From: Brevibacterium aurantiacum
GTDB taxonomy: Bacteria > Actinomycetota > Actinomycetes > Actinomycetales > Brevibacteriaceae
Assembly (NCBI RefSeq): GCF_007558825.1
Contig: NZ_VLTK01000004.1
Location: 77,460-141,459, forward strand
Reading direction: 5' to 3'
DNA: 64,000 bases
Under the pieces are notes generated by a model, which was not told the DNA's origin, did no database searches, and saw only the letters and a list, made by a program, of their open reading frames with translations. The translations under genes were made by a program, and so were the position numbers. Below are positions 44,470 through 51,971 of this stretch, piece by piece (position 1 is the first letter of the stretch; every line of letters begins with the position of its first letter).

Positions 44470-45666
44470 TCAGTCGAAGTAGGCGTCGAGGCCGAAGAAC
44501 GGGAACAGGTTCTTGCGGGTGCCCATCACGGCGCGGTCGAGTTCGGATTCGGGGTCGAACCCGTTCGACCAGCGGGTGAATGTGCCGTCGAAGCCATCGG
44601 TCATCGACAGGGGCGCTTCCCGCCCGGTCTTCGTCTGCGCGTAGTTGGCCCAGCGGCCAGGAATGCGGGCACCTGGATCGATGTCGAGCCCGGCGGAGAT
44701 GGCGAGCACGTTGGTCCAGGCTCGGGGCACCACGTCGATGATCGCGTACCCCCCTCCCCCGGTCGCCAGCCATTTTCCGTCGGTGTATTCGGCGGCCAGG
44801 TCGCGGACCCATCCGGTGGCCACCCGCATCGCATCGACGCTCAGTCGCATGTGTGTCAGCGGGTCGCTGCGGTGTCCGTCGCAGCCGTGCTGGGAGATGA
44901 TGATCTGCGGTTCGAATCCGCCGATGATCGCGGGGATCGTGGCGTCGAAGGCCCGCAGCCATTCCGCGTCGAGTGTGCGCGGCGGCAGTGCGATGTTCGC
45001 CGCCGAGGCGGCCGCGCGCAGTCCGCCGATGTCGGCGGGGAAGCCGGAGCCGGGGAACAGGAACTTCCCCGATTCGTGCATCGAGACTGTGAGCACCCGA
45101 GGATCATCCCAGAAGAACTTCTCAACGCCGTCCCCGTGGTGGGCGTCGAGGTCGATGTAGGCGATGCGCTCGTATCCCGCTTTGAGGAATTCGGTGATGG
45201 CGCCGGCGATGTCGTTGTACACGCAGAACCCGCTGGCGTGATCTGGCATCGCATGGTGCATTCCGCCGGTGAAGTTCACGGCGTGGCGGTAGTCCCCGGA
45301 GATGATGGCCCGCGCCGAGTCCACCGAACCCTGGAACAGCATCGCCGAGGCGGCATGCATGTTGTCGAACCCGGGCACATCCTCGGTGCCGATGCCGTAC
45401 TTCTTCCCTTCCTCGTCGCTGAGTTCGGCACCGGCGCCGACCTTCTTCACCGCGGCGATGAAGTCGGCATCGTGGAGATTCGCCAGCGTGTCCTCTTCGA
45501 CCTCACCGATGCCGTGGATATGAACGTTGTCGGCGTCGAAGAGGCCGAAGTCCATGGCCAATTTCGCAGTCAGATCAAGTCTGAGGGGGTGCATGGGATG
45601 GCTGGGACCGAAGTTGTACCCGGTCACCGCGTCGTCCCAGACGACATATACATCGCTATCGGCCAT
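44470..45666 (-). CDS. acuC: AcuC-type histone deacetylase-family protein
   Basis: A 398-residue zinc amidohydrolase of the histone deacetylase superfamily; AcuC in Bacillus deacetylates acetyl-CoA synthetase and so restores acetate use. Active-site regions: FGPSHPMHPLRL, GGMHHAMPDHASGFC (His pair), YIDLDAHHGDGVEKFF (zinc Asp/His) and STGGGGYAIIDVVPRAW-like GGGGYAIID. The ATG at 45666 gives the usual N-terminus; the frame opens seven codons earlier. It is divergent from trkH. The acetate symporter locus lies 5 kb away. Confidence 0.88.
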   Translation of the reverse strand: MADSDVYVVWDDAVTGYNFGPSHPMHPLRLDLTAKLAMDFGLFDADNVHIHGIGEVEEDTLANLHDADFIAAVKKVGAGAELSDEEGKKYGIGTEDVPGFDNMHAASAMLFQGSVDSARAIISGDYRHAVNFTGGMHHAMPDHASGFCVYNDIAGAITEFLKAGYERIAYIDLDAHHGDGVEKFFWDDPRVLTVSMHESGKFLFPGSGFPADIGGLRAAASAANIALPPRTLDAEWLRAFDATIPAIIGGFEPQIIISQHGCDGHRSDPLTHMRLSVDAMRVATGWVRDLAAEYTDGKWLATGGGGYAIIDVVPRAWTNVLAISAGLDIDPGARIPGRWANYAQTKTGREAPLSMTDGFDGTFTRWSNGFDPESELDRAVMGTRKNLFPFFGLDAYFD

Positions 45667-45721
45667 GAGCACCATGCTATATGGCACAGCTCACCTACAG
45701 AGATTCGCACGCTTCGGGATC

Positions 45722-45727
45722 TACCAT
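45722..45727 (+). promoter_or_regulatory. minus-10-like element of trkH, leaderless arrangement
   Basis: TACCAT ends seven bases before the GTG at 45735, without a ribosome binding site. TAGAGT at 45727-45732 is too close to the start codon to serve. Confidence 0.45.
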
Positions 45728-45734
45728 AGAGTCT

Positions 45735-47144
45735 GTGTCCAAGAATTCCCCACAGCGCTTCGACCGGATCCTGCGCCCTGGCCGGTGGGTCCGCGACTTC
45801 GTCGACGACCTCGCCGTTGCCTCGCCCGCTCGCCTGGCGATCGGATCCTTCGTCGCGGTGGTGGCGTTCTTCGCGATCCTTCTGATGCTGCCGGCGAGCA
45901 TGCGCGATCCCGGTTCGGTTCCCCAGGTCGAGCACATTGCAAACGCAGTGTTCGTGGCCGTCTCGGCCGTCTGCGTCACTGGACTGACTCCGGTGGTGAC
46001 TGAGAACTACTGGTCAGACTTCGGGATCTCGGTCATCACCGCCGGAATCCAGGTCGGCGGCCTGGGCATCCTGACACTCGCCTCGGTGCTGGGTATGGCG
46101 GTCTCTCGGAGGCTGGGAGTCAGGCAGCGCCTCATCGCCCAGCAGGCCACCTCGGCGCTCAATCTGGGCCAGGTCGGCACCCTGCTGAAGACCGTTGTGA
46201 TCACCATCTTCACCGCCGAGGCGATCCTTGCCGTGCTGTTCTTCCCACGGTTCCTCATGCGTGGGGAGGAGATCGGCGACGCCGTCTGGTATTCGGTGTT
46301 CTACTCGATCTCGGCATTCAACAACGCCGGCTTCACGATCCACCCTGGCGGTGGTGCCCATTTCGCCTCCGACCCGTGGATCCTCTCGCTGATCATGCTC
46401 GGCGTTTTCGTCGGCGCCTTGGGTTTCCCCGTTGTGCTCATGATCGCCATTCAGTGGAATCATCCGAGGAAGTGGGACCTGCACACGAAACTGACGCTGA
46501 CGACGACGACCGCAGTCCTGGCCATCGGGCTCCTGTTCCTCCTCATCTTCGAATCGGCCAACCCGGACACTCTCGGTGACAAGAATGCCGGGCACACCTT
46601 CGTCGAGATTCTGTTCATGGCGGTGATGCCGCGTTCAGGCGGATTCTCGACCATGGAGATTGCGGATATGAACCAGTCCTCGCACCTGCTCATGGACCTG
46701 ATGATGTTCATCGGCGGCGGATCGTCGTCCACGGCAGGCGGCATCAAGGTCACGACCGTGGCTGTGCTGGTGCTGGCCGCCTATGCCGAGGCCCGCGGTC
46801 TGCAAGATGTGCATGTCTTCGGCCGGCGCCTGACCTCGTCGACGATCAAGCTCTCGATCTCGGTTCTGCTCACAGGATCCATCATCGTCTTCATCGGCAC
46901 CCTGGCGATGCTCCAGATCAGCGCCGAGCCGCTGGACAAGGTGCTGTTCGAGGTGATCTCCGCATTCGGCACCGTGGGATTGAGCTCCGGGGTCTCTGCC
47001 ACGGTCAATGAGGCGGGCCTGTACTGTTTGTCCGTGATCATGCTTATCGGCCGACTCGGTACGATTACACTGGCGGCAGCCCTGTCCATGCAGGATTCGG
47101 CTCGCCTATACCGCTATCCCGAAGAAAGGCCAGTCGTTGGCTAA
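45735..47144 (+). CDS. trkH: Trk/Ktr-type potassium channel subunit
   Basis: A 469-residue potassium transporter membrane subunit with four M1-P-M2 repeats. Pore-loop filter segments are visible: VCVTGLTPV, SAFNNAGFT, MPRSGGFSTME and SAFGTVGLSSG, each with the filter glycine. Size is that of KtrB. I prefer GTG 45735 as start because of the upstream hexamer; an ATG at 45681 is open but would overlap the divergent acuC promoter. The stop overlaps the trkA start by eight bases, so the pair forms one transport system. Confidence 0.93.
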   Translation: MSKNSPQRFDRILRPGRWVRDFVDDLAVASPARLAIGSFVAVVAFFAILLMLPASMRDPGSVPQVEHIANAVFVAVSAVCVTGLTPVVTENYWSDFGISVITAGIQVGGLGILTLASVLGMAVSRRLGVRQRLIAQQATSALNLGQVGTLLKTVVITIFTAEAILAVLFFPRFLMRGEEIGDAVWYSVFYSISAFNNAGFTIHPGGGAHFASDPWILSLIMLGVFVGALGFPVVLMIAIQWNHPRKWDLHTKLTLTTTTAVLAIGLLFLLIFESANPDTLGDKNAGHTFVEILFMAVMPRSGGFSTMEIADMNQSSHLLMDLMMFIGGGSSSTAGGIKVTTVAVLVLAAYAEARGLQDVHVFGRRLTSSTIKLSISVLLTGSIIVFIGTLAMLQISAEPLDKVLFEVISAFGTVGLSSGVSATVNEAGLYCLSVIMLIGRLGTITLAAALSMQDSARLYRYPEERPVVG

Positions 47145-47799
47145 CGAACACAACTCAATCCTGGTCATCGGACTCGGCCGCTTCGGGTCGTCGACCGCAG
47201 CCACGCTGGCGAAGCTGGGCCGTGAGGTCATGGCGATCGAGCACAGCGCCGAACTGGTCAAGGATTGGAGCGGAAAGCTCACCCATGTCGTCGAGGCCGA
47301 TGCCACGAACATCGATGCACTGCGGCAAGTCGGCGCCGGTGATTTCTCCACGGCTGTGGTCGGCATCGGCACCTCGATCGAGGACAGTGTGCTGACGACG
47401 GCCAACCTCGTCGATCTGGGCGTGGGTCAGGTGTGGGCGAAGGCTATCTCCCCCTCACACGGCAAGATCCTCCACCGCATCGGTGCACACCATGTCCTCT
47501 ACCCCGAATCCGATGCCGGCCGGCGGGTGGCTCACCTGGTGAGTTCGCGGATGATGGAGTACATCGAATTCGACGAAGGTCACTTCGCCGTCGTGAAGAT
47601 GCGTCCCCCGCGTGAGATCCAGGGCTTCACTCTCAGCGAGTCCGGAGTGCGCGACAAGTACGGGGTCACGATCGTGGGCATCAAGAACCCCGGTCGCGAC
47701 TTCACGTACGCTGAGCCCACGACCCGCGTCGGCAAGCAGGACCTGCTCATCGTCGCCGGCCACGTGGAGCTGCTGGGGCGCTTCGCCGGACGCCCGTAG
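47137..47799 (+). CDS. trkA: Trk/Ktr potassium uptake regulatory subunit
   Basis: A 220-residue KtrA/TrkA protein that gates TrkH in the cytosol by binding nucleotides. RCK_N domain with ILVIGLGRFGSSTAATLA and the acidic residue after the second strand (VMAIEHS), then RCK_C with a domain ending at VAGHVELLGRFAG. The start is an unusual TTG at 47137, supported by AGAAAGG seven bases upstream and by overlap with the trkH stop. Immediately after the stop begins a 20-base tandem array. Confidence 0.94.
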   Translation: MANEHNSILVIGLGRFGSSTAATLAKLGREVMAIEHSAELVKDWSGKLTHVVEADATNIDALRQVGAGDFSTAVVGIGTSIEDSVLTTANLVDLGVGQVWAKAISPSHGKILHRIGAHHVLYPESDAGRRVAHLVSSRMMEYIEFDEGHFAVVKMRPPREIQGFTLSESGVRDKYGVTIVGIKNPGRDFTYAEPTTRVGKQDLLIVAGHVELLGRFAGRP

Positions 47800-47836
47800 G
47801 ACAACTGGGCAGAGTGCAACTTCAGCCGCAGGCGAG

Positions 47837-47936
47837 GCGCGACCCGGCGGAGAGCAGCGCGAGTTAGCGGGGAACCGCGCAACCCGGCGGGGAGCAGTGT
47901 GAGCCGGCGCGAAACCGTGCGAGCCGACGGGGAGCA
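47837..47936. repeat. five 20-bp tandem units with alternating endings
   Basis: Units at 47837, 47857, 47877, 47897 and 47917, each 20 bases, with core GCGCGACCCGGCGGAGAGCA. Odd units end in GAGCA and even units in AACC, so the true period is 40 bases. A partial sixth unit follows. The array starts 38 bases after the trkA stop. Confidence 0.9.
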
Positions 47937-47983
47937 GTGCAGGCCGGCACCCTATGGGCTGGCGAACAGTACCAGCTTGCTGA

Positions 47984-48031
47984 AAGTGCATAGGTAGAGC
48001 ACTTGTGCACTACTTATGCACTTATGCCAAG
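47984..48031. repeat. left 48-bp hairpin element flanking the AbiEi-like gene
   Basis: The first 40 bases form a near-perfect palindrome: AAGTGCATA pairs with TATGCACTT, GTAG with CTAC and GCAC with GTGC around TT, with single mismatches between blocks. A diverged copy in the same orientation lies at 49413-49460; 37 of 48 positions agree without gaps. It lies 35 bases beyond the stop of the flanked gene. Confidence 0.85.
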
Positions 48032-48065
48032 TGGTTGCTTCGTAGCGGCGTCATAATGCTTGGGT

Positions 48066-49121
48066 TCAGAAGCACTCAGCCCCGCGTAGCCACGGTGCCT
48101 GGCCGTACAGTTTGGTCGCTAGGGATTCCACGTCGACTGCCTCGGCGAAACTGAGGCGGACGATCCGGTAGCCCGTTGCGATGAGGCGATTGTATTGTGC
48201 AGACTCCTTGCGCATCAGGGAGAACCCGCTGTCGACATACTTCGACACGCCGTCCACAAAGATGATCGTCTTCGATGCCCTGTGCATGAAATCAACCCGC
48301 GCGATATGTCGGTGGCCATCGAATACATCGACCTGCTGCTCGACGCCCGCTATCGTGAGAATTGAGAGATTGTAGGAGCATAGACTTTCGGCATAGCTCT
48401 CCGACAGTGGGCTGATGGAGGCAAGCAGCCGTTCTGCCCGCCGGTGCCCCTTCGAAAGCCGTCCAACGACCGGAGCAAAGTCCTCTTCTATACACGTTCG
48501 CGCAAGCTGACCGGTGTTCTTCGGATATCCGAAACGTGCCGCATCGTCTGCACGGAGATCAGTGCCGAACACCGCTCTCCGCAGAACCTTCTCCAGCGCA
48601 GCGAACGCCGCTGACTCCCCCAAGTGCCCAATGAGGTCAAGGGCCGTTCTCACGGGTGAGGTGAGCATCATCTTGCCGATGCGAACCGTATCCTCTTGCG
48701 GTATCGATCTGGTCGTGCGGGACAGGTCGCTGCTCTTCCACCGTCGGGACGGATTCGCCACATGGATGAGTCCGCGTGGCGGTCGGTACAGCGGCAGATC
48801 ATGAATGTAGGCCGCCGAGATTCCGCACACCACATCGTCGGACCGGTACAGCGGATAAGACGCAACTCTGAGTTTCTCGATGGTATCAAGCAGGGCGAAG
48901 CTCTTCCGTCCCGTGGCATCCGTCTGCTCGCCAACCGTCTTGATCCACGCTTCGTCAGTGATGAGGTCCATGATTCTGCCGTGACGAGGGCTTTGGCACC
49001 TAGCGACAATCGAATACATGCCAAACGTAAGTTTGAGCAGGCAGCAGTCGACCGCACTGCCGATTCGGCGGCTGTGGATCCCGTTGGCGTTCAATTCTCG
49101 AGTTCGCACAATGTTGTACAT
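48066..49121 (-). CDS. AbiEi-like winged-helix protein with C-terminal DUF559/Vsr-like fold
   Basis: A 351-residue protein of a widespread but uncharacterised actinobacterial type. The N-terminus (YNIVRTRELNANGIHSRRIG) resembles the AbiEi antitoxin helix-turn-helix; the middle has TSPVRTALDLIG and LEKVLRRAVFG. The C-terminal RVDFMHRASKTIIFVDGVSKY and YNRLIATGYRIVRLSF match the DUF559/Vsr nuclease-like fold, but the usual Glu before DG is replaced by Val, so nuclease activity is doubtful. No partner toxin gene lies beside it. GC is about 53 percent in two lines I counted, against 62 percent in the HNH gene. Start is uncertain: ATG 49121, or TTG 49157. Confidence 0.72.
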   Translation of the reverse strand: MYNIVRTRELNANGIHSRRIGSAVDCCLLKLTFGMYSIVARCQSPRHGRIMDLITDEAWIKTVGEQTDATGRKSFALLDTIEKLRVASYPLYRSDDVVCGISAAYIHDLPLYRPPRGLIHVANPSRRWKSSDLSRTTRSIPQEDTVRIGKMMLTSPVRTALDLIGHLGESAAFAALEKVLRRAVFGTDLRADDAARFGYPKNTGQLARTCIEEDFAPVVGRLSKGHRRAERLLASISPLSESYAESLCSYNLSILTIAGVEQQVDVFDGHRHIARVDFMHRASKTIIFVDGVSKYVDSGFSLMRKESAQYNRLIATGYRIVRLSFAEAVDVESLATKLYGQAPWLRGAECF

Positions 49122-49157
49122 GGACCAATGCTCGAGTGCAGGTGCGACGCGATTCAA

Positions 49158-49553
49158 TGGACGTGCTCAACGTTGTGGAAGCAGGTTTCTCCTCCACAGG
49201 GTTCACGCACTTGAGTCACGGCGTCATCCACAACGAAACGAGCCTGAGTCGCCAATGGATGCGGCGGCGACCGACGTGACTTCTGCCCTGGCTGACATGG
49301 GACGACGAGGAAAACGGGCTTCACCTATGCGCGCTCTTCCGCTGACATTCACCCGCCAGCAAACTGCAAAGGGCGCAGATCCCTGGTGGTCGCGTACACA
49401 ACCGCTGGGAACAAGTGCGCAGGTAGAGCACAAGTGACGTACCTATGCACTTTGGGCAAGCGAGCATCGGGTTCACGCTGACTAAGGCGCAGGAACGAGC
49501 GCAGGAAGCGTAGGAACGGCAGGGGAACTCGACCCCACCTATATGTGCACGAG
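49158..49553. other. gene-free stretch between the AbiEi-like gene and tRNA-Gly
   Basis: No convincing coding sequence on either strand. The composition is less GC-rich than the surroundings, like the adjacent gene. It contains the right-hand 48-base hairpin element at 49413-49460. No recombinase, transposase or terminal inverted repeat was seen. Confidence 0.65.
49413..49460. repeat. right 48-bp hairpin element flanking the AbiEi-like gene
   Basis: Direct, gapless counterpart of 47984-48031 (37 of 48 bases agree). It is also palindromic: AAGTGC pairs with GCACTT, AGGTA with TACCT and CAC with GTG, although different bases have changed than in the left copy, and pairing is partly preserved by compensating changes. 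Confidence 0.8.
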
Positions 49554-49624
49554 AGCGGGCGACGGGAATCGAACCCGCGTCATCGGCTTGGGAAGCCGAG
49601 GCTCTACCATTAAGCTACGCCCGC
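49554..49624 (-). tRNA. tRNA-Gly (CCC)
   Basis: The minus strand folds into a 71-base cloverleaf with acceptor GCGGGCG/CGCCCGC, anticodon stem TCGGC/GCCGA and loop TTCCCAA, so the anticodon is CCC. T-loop GTTCGATTC is standard. CCA is not encoded. Confidence 0.96.
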
Positions 49625-49679
49625 GATCTACCGGCAGAACACGTTCTCATCAGGAAATATACCCTAAAGTGGCGAAAGC

Positions 49680-49733
49680 GTTTCCACTGCGACTCCCTCA
49701 GTGTATGTTTCCACTGCGACTCCCTCAGTGTAT
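49680..49733. repeat. two perfect 27-bp tandem copies
   Basis: The 27-base unit beginning GTTTCCACTGCGACTCCCTC and ending GTGTAT is present twice without change at 49680-49706 and 49707-49733. It lies upstream of tRNA-Gly on the minus strand, so one copy could affect its promoter. Confidence 0.95.
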
Positions 49734-49798
49734 ATCGACTCACCCCGGGTAAATATTCGGGATGGAGTCCCTGCAGGGAAGGAATGCTGCAACAACGC

Positions 49799-49828
49799 CT
49801 GAGGGGGCGGCCGCAGCCACCCCCTCAG
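49799..49828. terminator. 9-bp hairpin after the acetate symporter gene
   Basis: CTGAGGGGG (49799-49807) pairs with CCCCCTCAG (49820-49828) around a 12-base loop. It lies downstream of the minus-strand symporter gene; no T-tract follows. Confidence 0.55.
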
Positions 49829-49829
49829 C

Positions 49830-49861
49830 ATCATGTCGTACGAGCGTCATGTCGTACGAAC
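49830..49861. repeat. two 16-bp tandem units after the acetate symporter stop
   Basis: ATCATGTCGTACGAGC at 49830 and GTCATGTCGTACGAAC at 49846 differ at two positions. A weaker third copy runs towards the stop codon at 49876. Confidence 0.8.
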
Positions 49862-49875
49862 ACCATGTCTCACGC

Positions 49876-51522
49876 TCAGTGGTCGATGGCCTCTTCGGCG
49901 CCGAACCCGGTGTGGGCGCGAACGTCCATCTCCGCTGCCAGCTCGGGGCTCTCGACTGTCTTGTCGGTGATCGACGCGATCCAGCCGAGGAGGAATCCGA
50001 GCGGAATCGAGATGATGCCGGGATTCGACAGTGGGAAGAGCACGAAGTCTGCCCCCGCAATCATCGCAGTCTCGGAACCGGAGACGACGGGCGAGAACGC
50101 GATCAGCAGGATCGCCGATCCCAGACCGCCGTAGATCGACCACACCGCACCGCGAGTGGTGAAGCGCTTCCAGAACAGCGAGTAGACGATCGTCGGCAGG
50201 TTCGCACTGGCGGCAACGGCGAAGGCGAGCGCCACGAGGAATGCGATGTTCTGACCCTGCACTCCGATGCCGCCGATGATCGCCACGGCACCGATGACGA
50301 TGACCGTGCGACGTGCGATCTTGACTTCGGCGTCGGGGTCTTCGACCTTGCCCTTCTTGATCACGCTCGCATAGATATCGTGGGCGAAGGACGCTGCCGC
50401 GGTGATCGCGAGGCCGGCGACCACCGCGAGGATCGTCGCGAAGGCCACTGCCGAGATGAAGCCCATGAGGATGGGCCCGCCGAGGTGGAGCGCCAGCAGC
50501 GGTGCCGCCGAATTCACTCCGCCCGGTGCGTTCTCAATCGCATCTGCACCCACGAGTGCTGCCGCACCGTAGCCGAGGATGAGGGTGAACAGGTAGAACG
50601 CGCCGATGAGCCAGATCGCCCAGACGACCGAACGGCGGGCTTCCTTCGCAGAGGGGACCGTGTAGAAGCGCATCAGAACGTGCGGCAGACCAGCGGTGCC
50701 GAGCACCAGGGCCAGAGCCAAGGAGATGAAGTCCAGCGGGTTCTCACCGTACTGCTGACCCGGTTCGAGGATTGCCTCACCGACGCCCGAATTGTTGACT
50801 GCCGAGGCCAGCAGGGTCGAGAGGTTGAACCCGTTGAGGGCGAGGACCCAGACGGTCATTGCGAAGGCACCGAGGATCAACAGGACCGCTTTGACGATCT
50901 GGACCCAGGTAGTTCCCTTCATACCGCCGACCAGCACGTAGATGATCATGAGAGCACCCACCACGGCAACGACCAGCGATTGGCCGACCTTGCCGTCGAT
51001 TCCCATGAGCAGTGATACGAGCCCACCCGCGCCGGCCATCTGCGCCAGCAGGTAGAAGAAGCAGACAGCCAGGGTCGACAGTGCCGCAGCCATCCGTACC
51101 GGACGCTGCTTGAGGCGGAAGGACAGCACGTCGGCCATCGTGAATTTGCCTGTATTGCGCATCAGCTCTGCCACGATGAGCAGGGCGACGAGCCAGGCGA
51201 CGAGGAATCCGATCGAGTACAGGAAGCCGTCGTACCCGTTGACCGCGATGGCTCCGCAGATACCGAGGAACGAGGCTGCTGAAAGATAGTCGCCCGCGAT
51301 TGCGAACCCGTTCTGGGGGCCGGTGAAGGACCTGCCGCCCGCATAGTAGTCGGAAGCGGATTTGTTGTTCTTGCTCGCCCGCAGGACGATGAACATCGTG
51401 ACCGCTACGAAGGCGGCGAAGATCGTGATGTTGAGAACCGGGTTATTCTCGACCTCGGTCACGCCCTGGGACACTTTGTCGAGGCCGGATGCGAAAATGT
51501 CTCCTATGGCAATGGCGCTCAT
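49876..51522 (-). CDS. actP: cation/acetate symporter (SSS family)
   Basis: A 548-residue sodium/solute symporter with 13 predicted helices. Signatures: DYYAGGRSFTGPQNGFAIAGDYLSAASFLG, of which the AGDYLSAASFLG part is diagnostic of the ActP/MctC branch, and GTAGLPHVLMRFYTV. These transporters take up acetate, propionate or pyruvate. The DUF485 gene overlaps its start by four bases and a RamA-like regulator is divergent, which favours acetate. (Motif quoted in overlapping pieces; the first 18 residues are DYYAGGRSFTGPQNGFAI.) The methylcitrate genes at 60-64 kb would handle propionate taken up by the same carrier. Confidence 0.94.
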   Translation of the reverse strand: MSAIAIGDIFASGLDKVSQGVTEVENNPVLNITIFAAFVAVTMFIVLRASKNNKSASDYYAGGRSFTGPQNGFAIAGDYLSAASFLGICGAIAVNGYDGFLYSIGFLVAWLVALLIVAELMRNTGKFTMADVLSFRLKQRPVRMAAALSTLAVCFFYLLAQMAGAGGLVSLLMGIDGKVGQSLVVAVVGALMIIYVLVGGMKGTTWVQIVKAVLLILGAFAMTVWVLALNGFNLSTLLASAVNNSGVGEAILEPGQQYGENPLDFISLALALVLGTAGLPHVLMRFYTVPSAKEARRSVVWAIWLIGAFYLFTLILGYGAAALVGADAIENAPGGVNSAAPLLALHLGGPILMGFISAVAFATILAVVAGLAITAAASFAHDIYASVIKKGKVEDPDAEVKIARRTVIVIGAVAIIGGIGVQGQNIAFLVALAFAVAASANLPTIVYSLFWKRFTTRGAVWSIYGGLGSAILLIAFSPVVSGSETAMIAGADFVLFPLSNPGIISIPLGFLLGWIASITDKTVESPELAAEMDVRAHTGFGAEEAIDH

Positions 51523-51860
51523 GGGGTTGTTCCTTCCGACTGCTGCTGTAGACGTTCACGGATAGCCGAGGCCGGCGGATCGAGCTTCTTGTTCGCGAAC
51601 GAGACGTAGAACATCGTGATCGCGAAGGTCGTCACGAACTGCAGGAGTCCGAGGATCAGCCCGAGGTTGATCTCACCGACTACCTTCGTGGACATGAAAT
51701 CATGCGCGTAGGTACTCAGGATGACGTAGAGGAAGTACCACGCCATGAATCCGATCGACAGTGGTATCACCACCGAGAACCTTTTGCGTTTAAGTGCTTT
51801 GAATTCGGGATTCTCCTCTTCGACGAGGAAATCGACCCGATTGCTGACGGGATCGGTCAT
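51519..51860 (-). CDS. DUF485 membrane protein, partner of the acetate symporter
   Basis: A 113-residue protein with two membrane helices (SIGFMAWYFLYVILSTYA and ILGLLQFVTTFAITMFYVSF) and the YjcH-type segment FANKKLDP. DUF485 genes almost always precede actP-type symporters and probably assist assembly or activity. Its stop overlaps the symporter start. It is divergent from the LuxR-type regulator, with about 110 bases between. Confidence 0.92.
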   Translation of the reverse strand: MTDPVSNRVDFLVEEENPEFKALKRKRFSVVIPLSIGFMAWYFLYVILSTYAHDFMSTKVVGEINLGLILGLLQFVTTFAITMFYVSFANKKLDPPASAIRERLQQQSEGTTP

Positions 51861-51936
51861 TGCTTCTCCATTCGAAACGTGCGTCGAGCATCAGTGGTCT
51901 GAATCACACAACTTTAAACTAACGGTCAGTCAGCGC

Positions 51937-51942
51937 TGGGGA
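51937..51942 (+). promoter_or_regulatory. possible RamA-type binding site
   Basis: TGGGGA lies between the divergent symporter and regulator starts. Corynebacterium RamA recognises short G- or C-tracts of this type, so this may be an autoregulatory and activating site. A single six-base match is weak evidence. Confidence 0.3.
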
Positions 51943-51959
51943 ATACCACCGAAAGTTGG

Positions 51960-51965
51960 TAGCTT
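51960..51965 (+). promoter_or_regulatory. minus-10-like element of the RamA-like gene, leaderless arrangement
   Basis: TAGCTT ends six bases before the ATG at 51972, with no ribosome binding site between. Confidence 0.4.
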
Positions 51966-51971
51966 GTTCAC

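Noticed and set aside
49762..51015. A 417-codon plus-strand frame opposite actP
   Set aside because: Composition is almost entirely Asp, Glu, Arg, His and Gln, typical of the antisense of a membrane protein; the symporter on the other strand has clear motifs.
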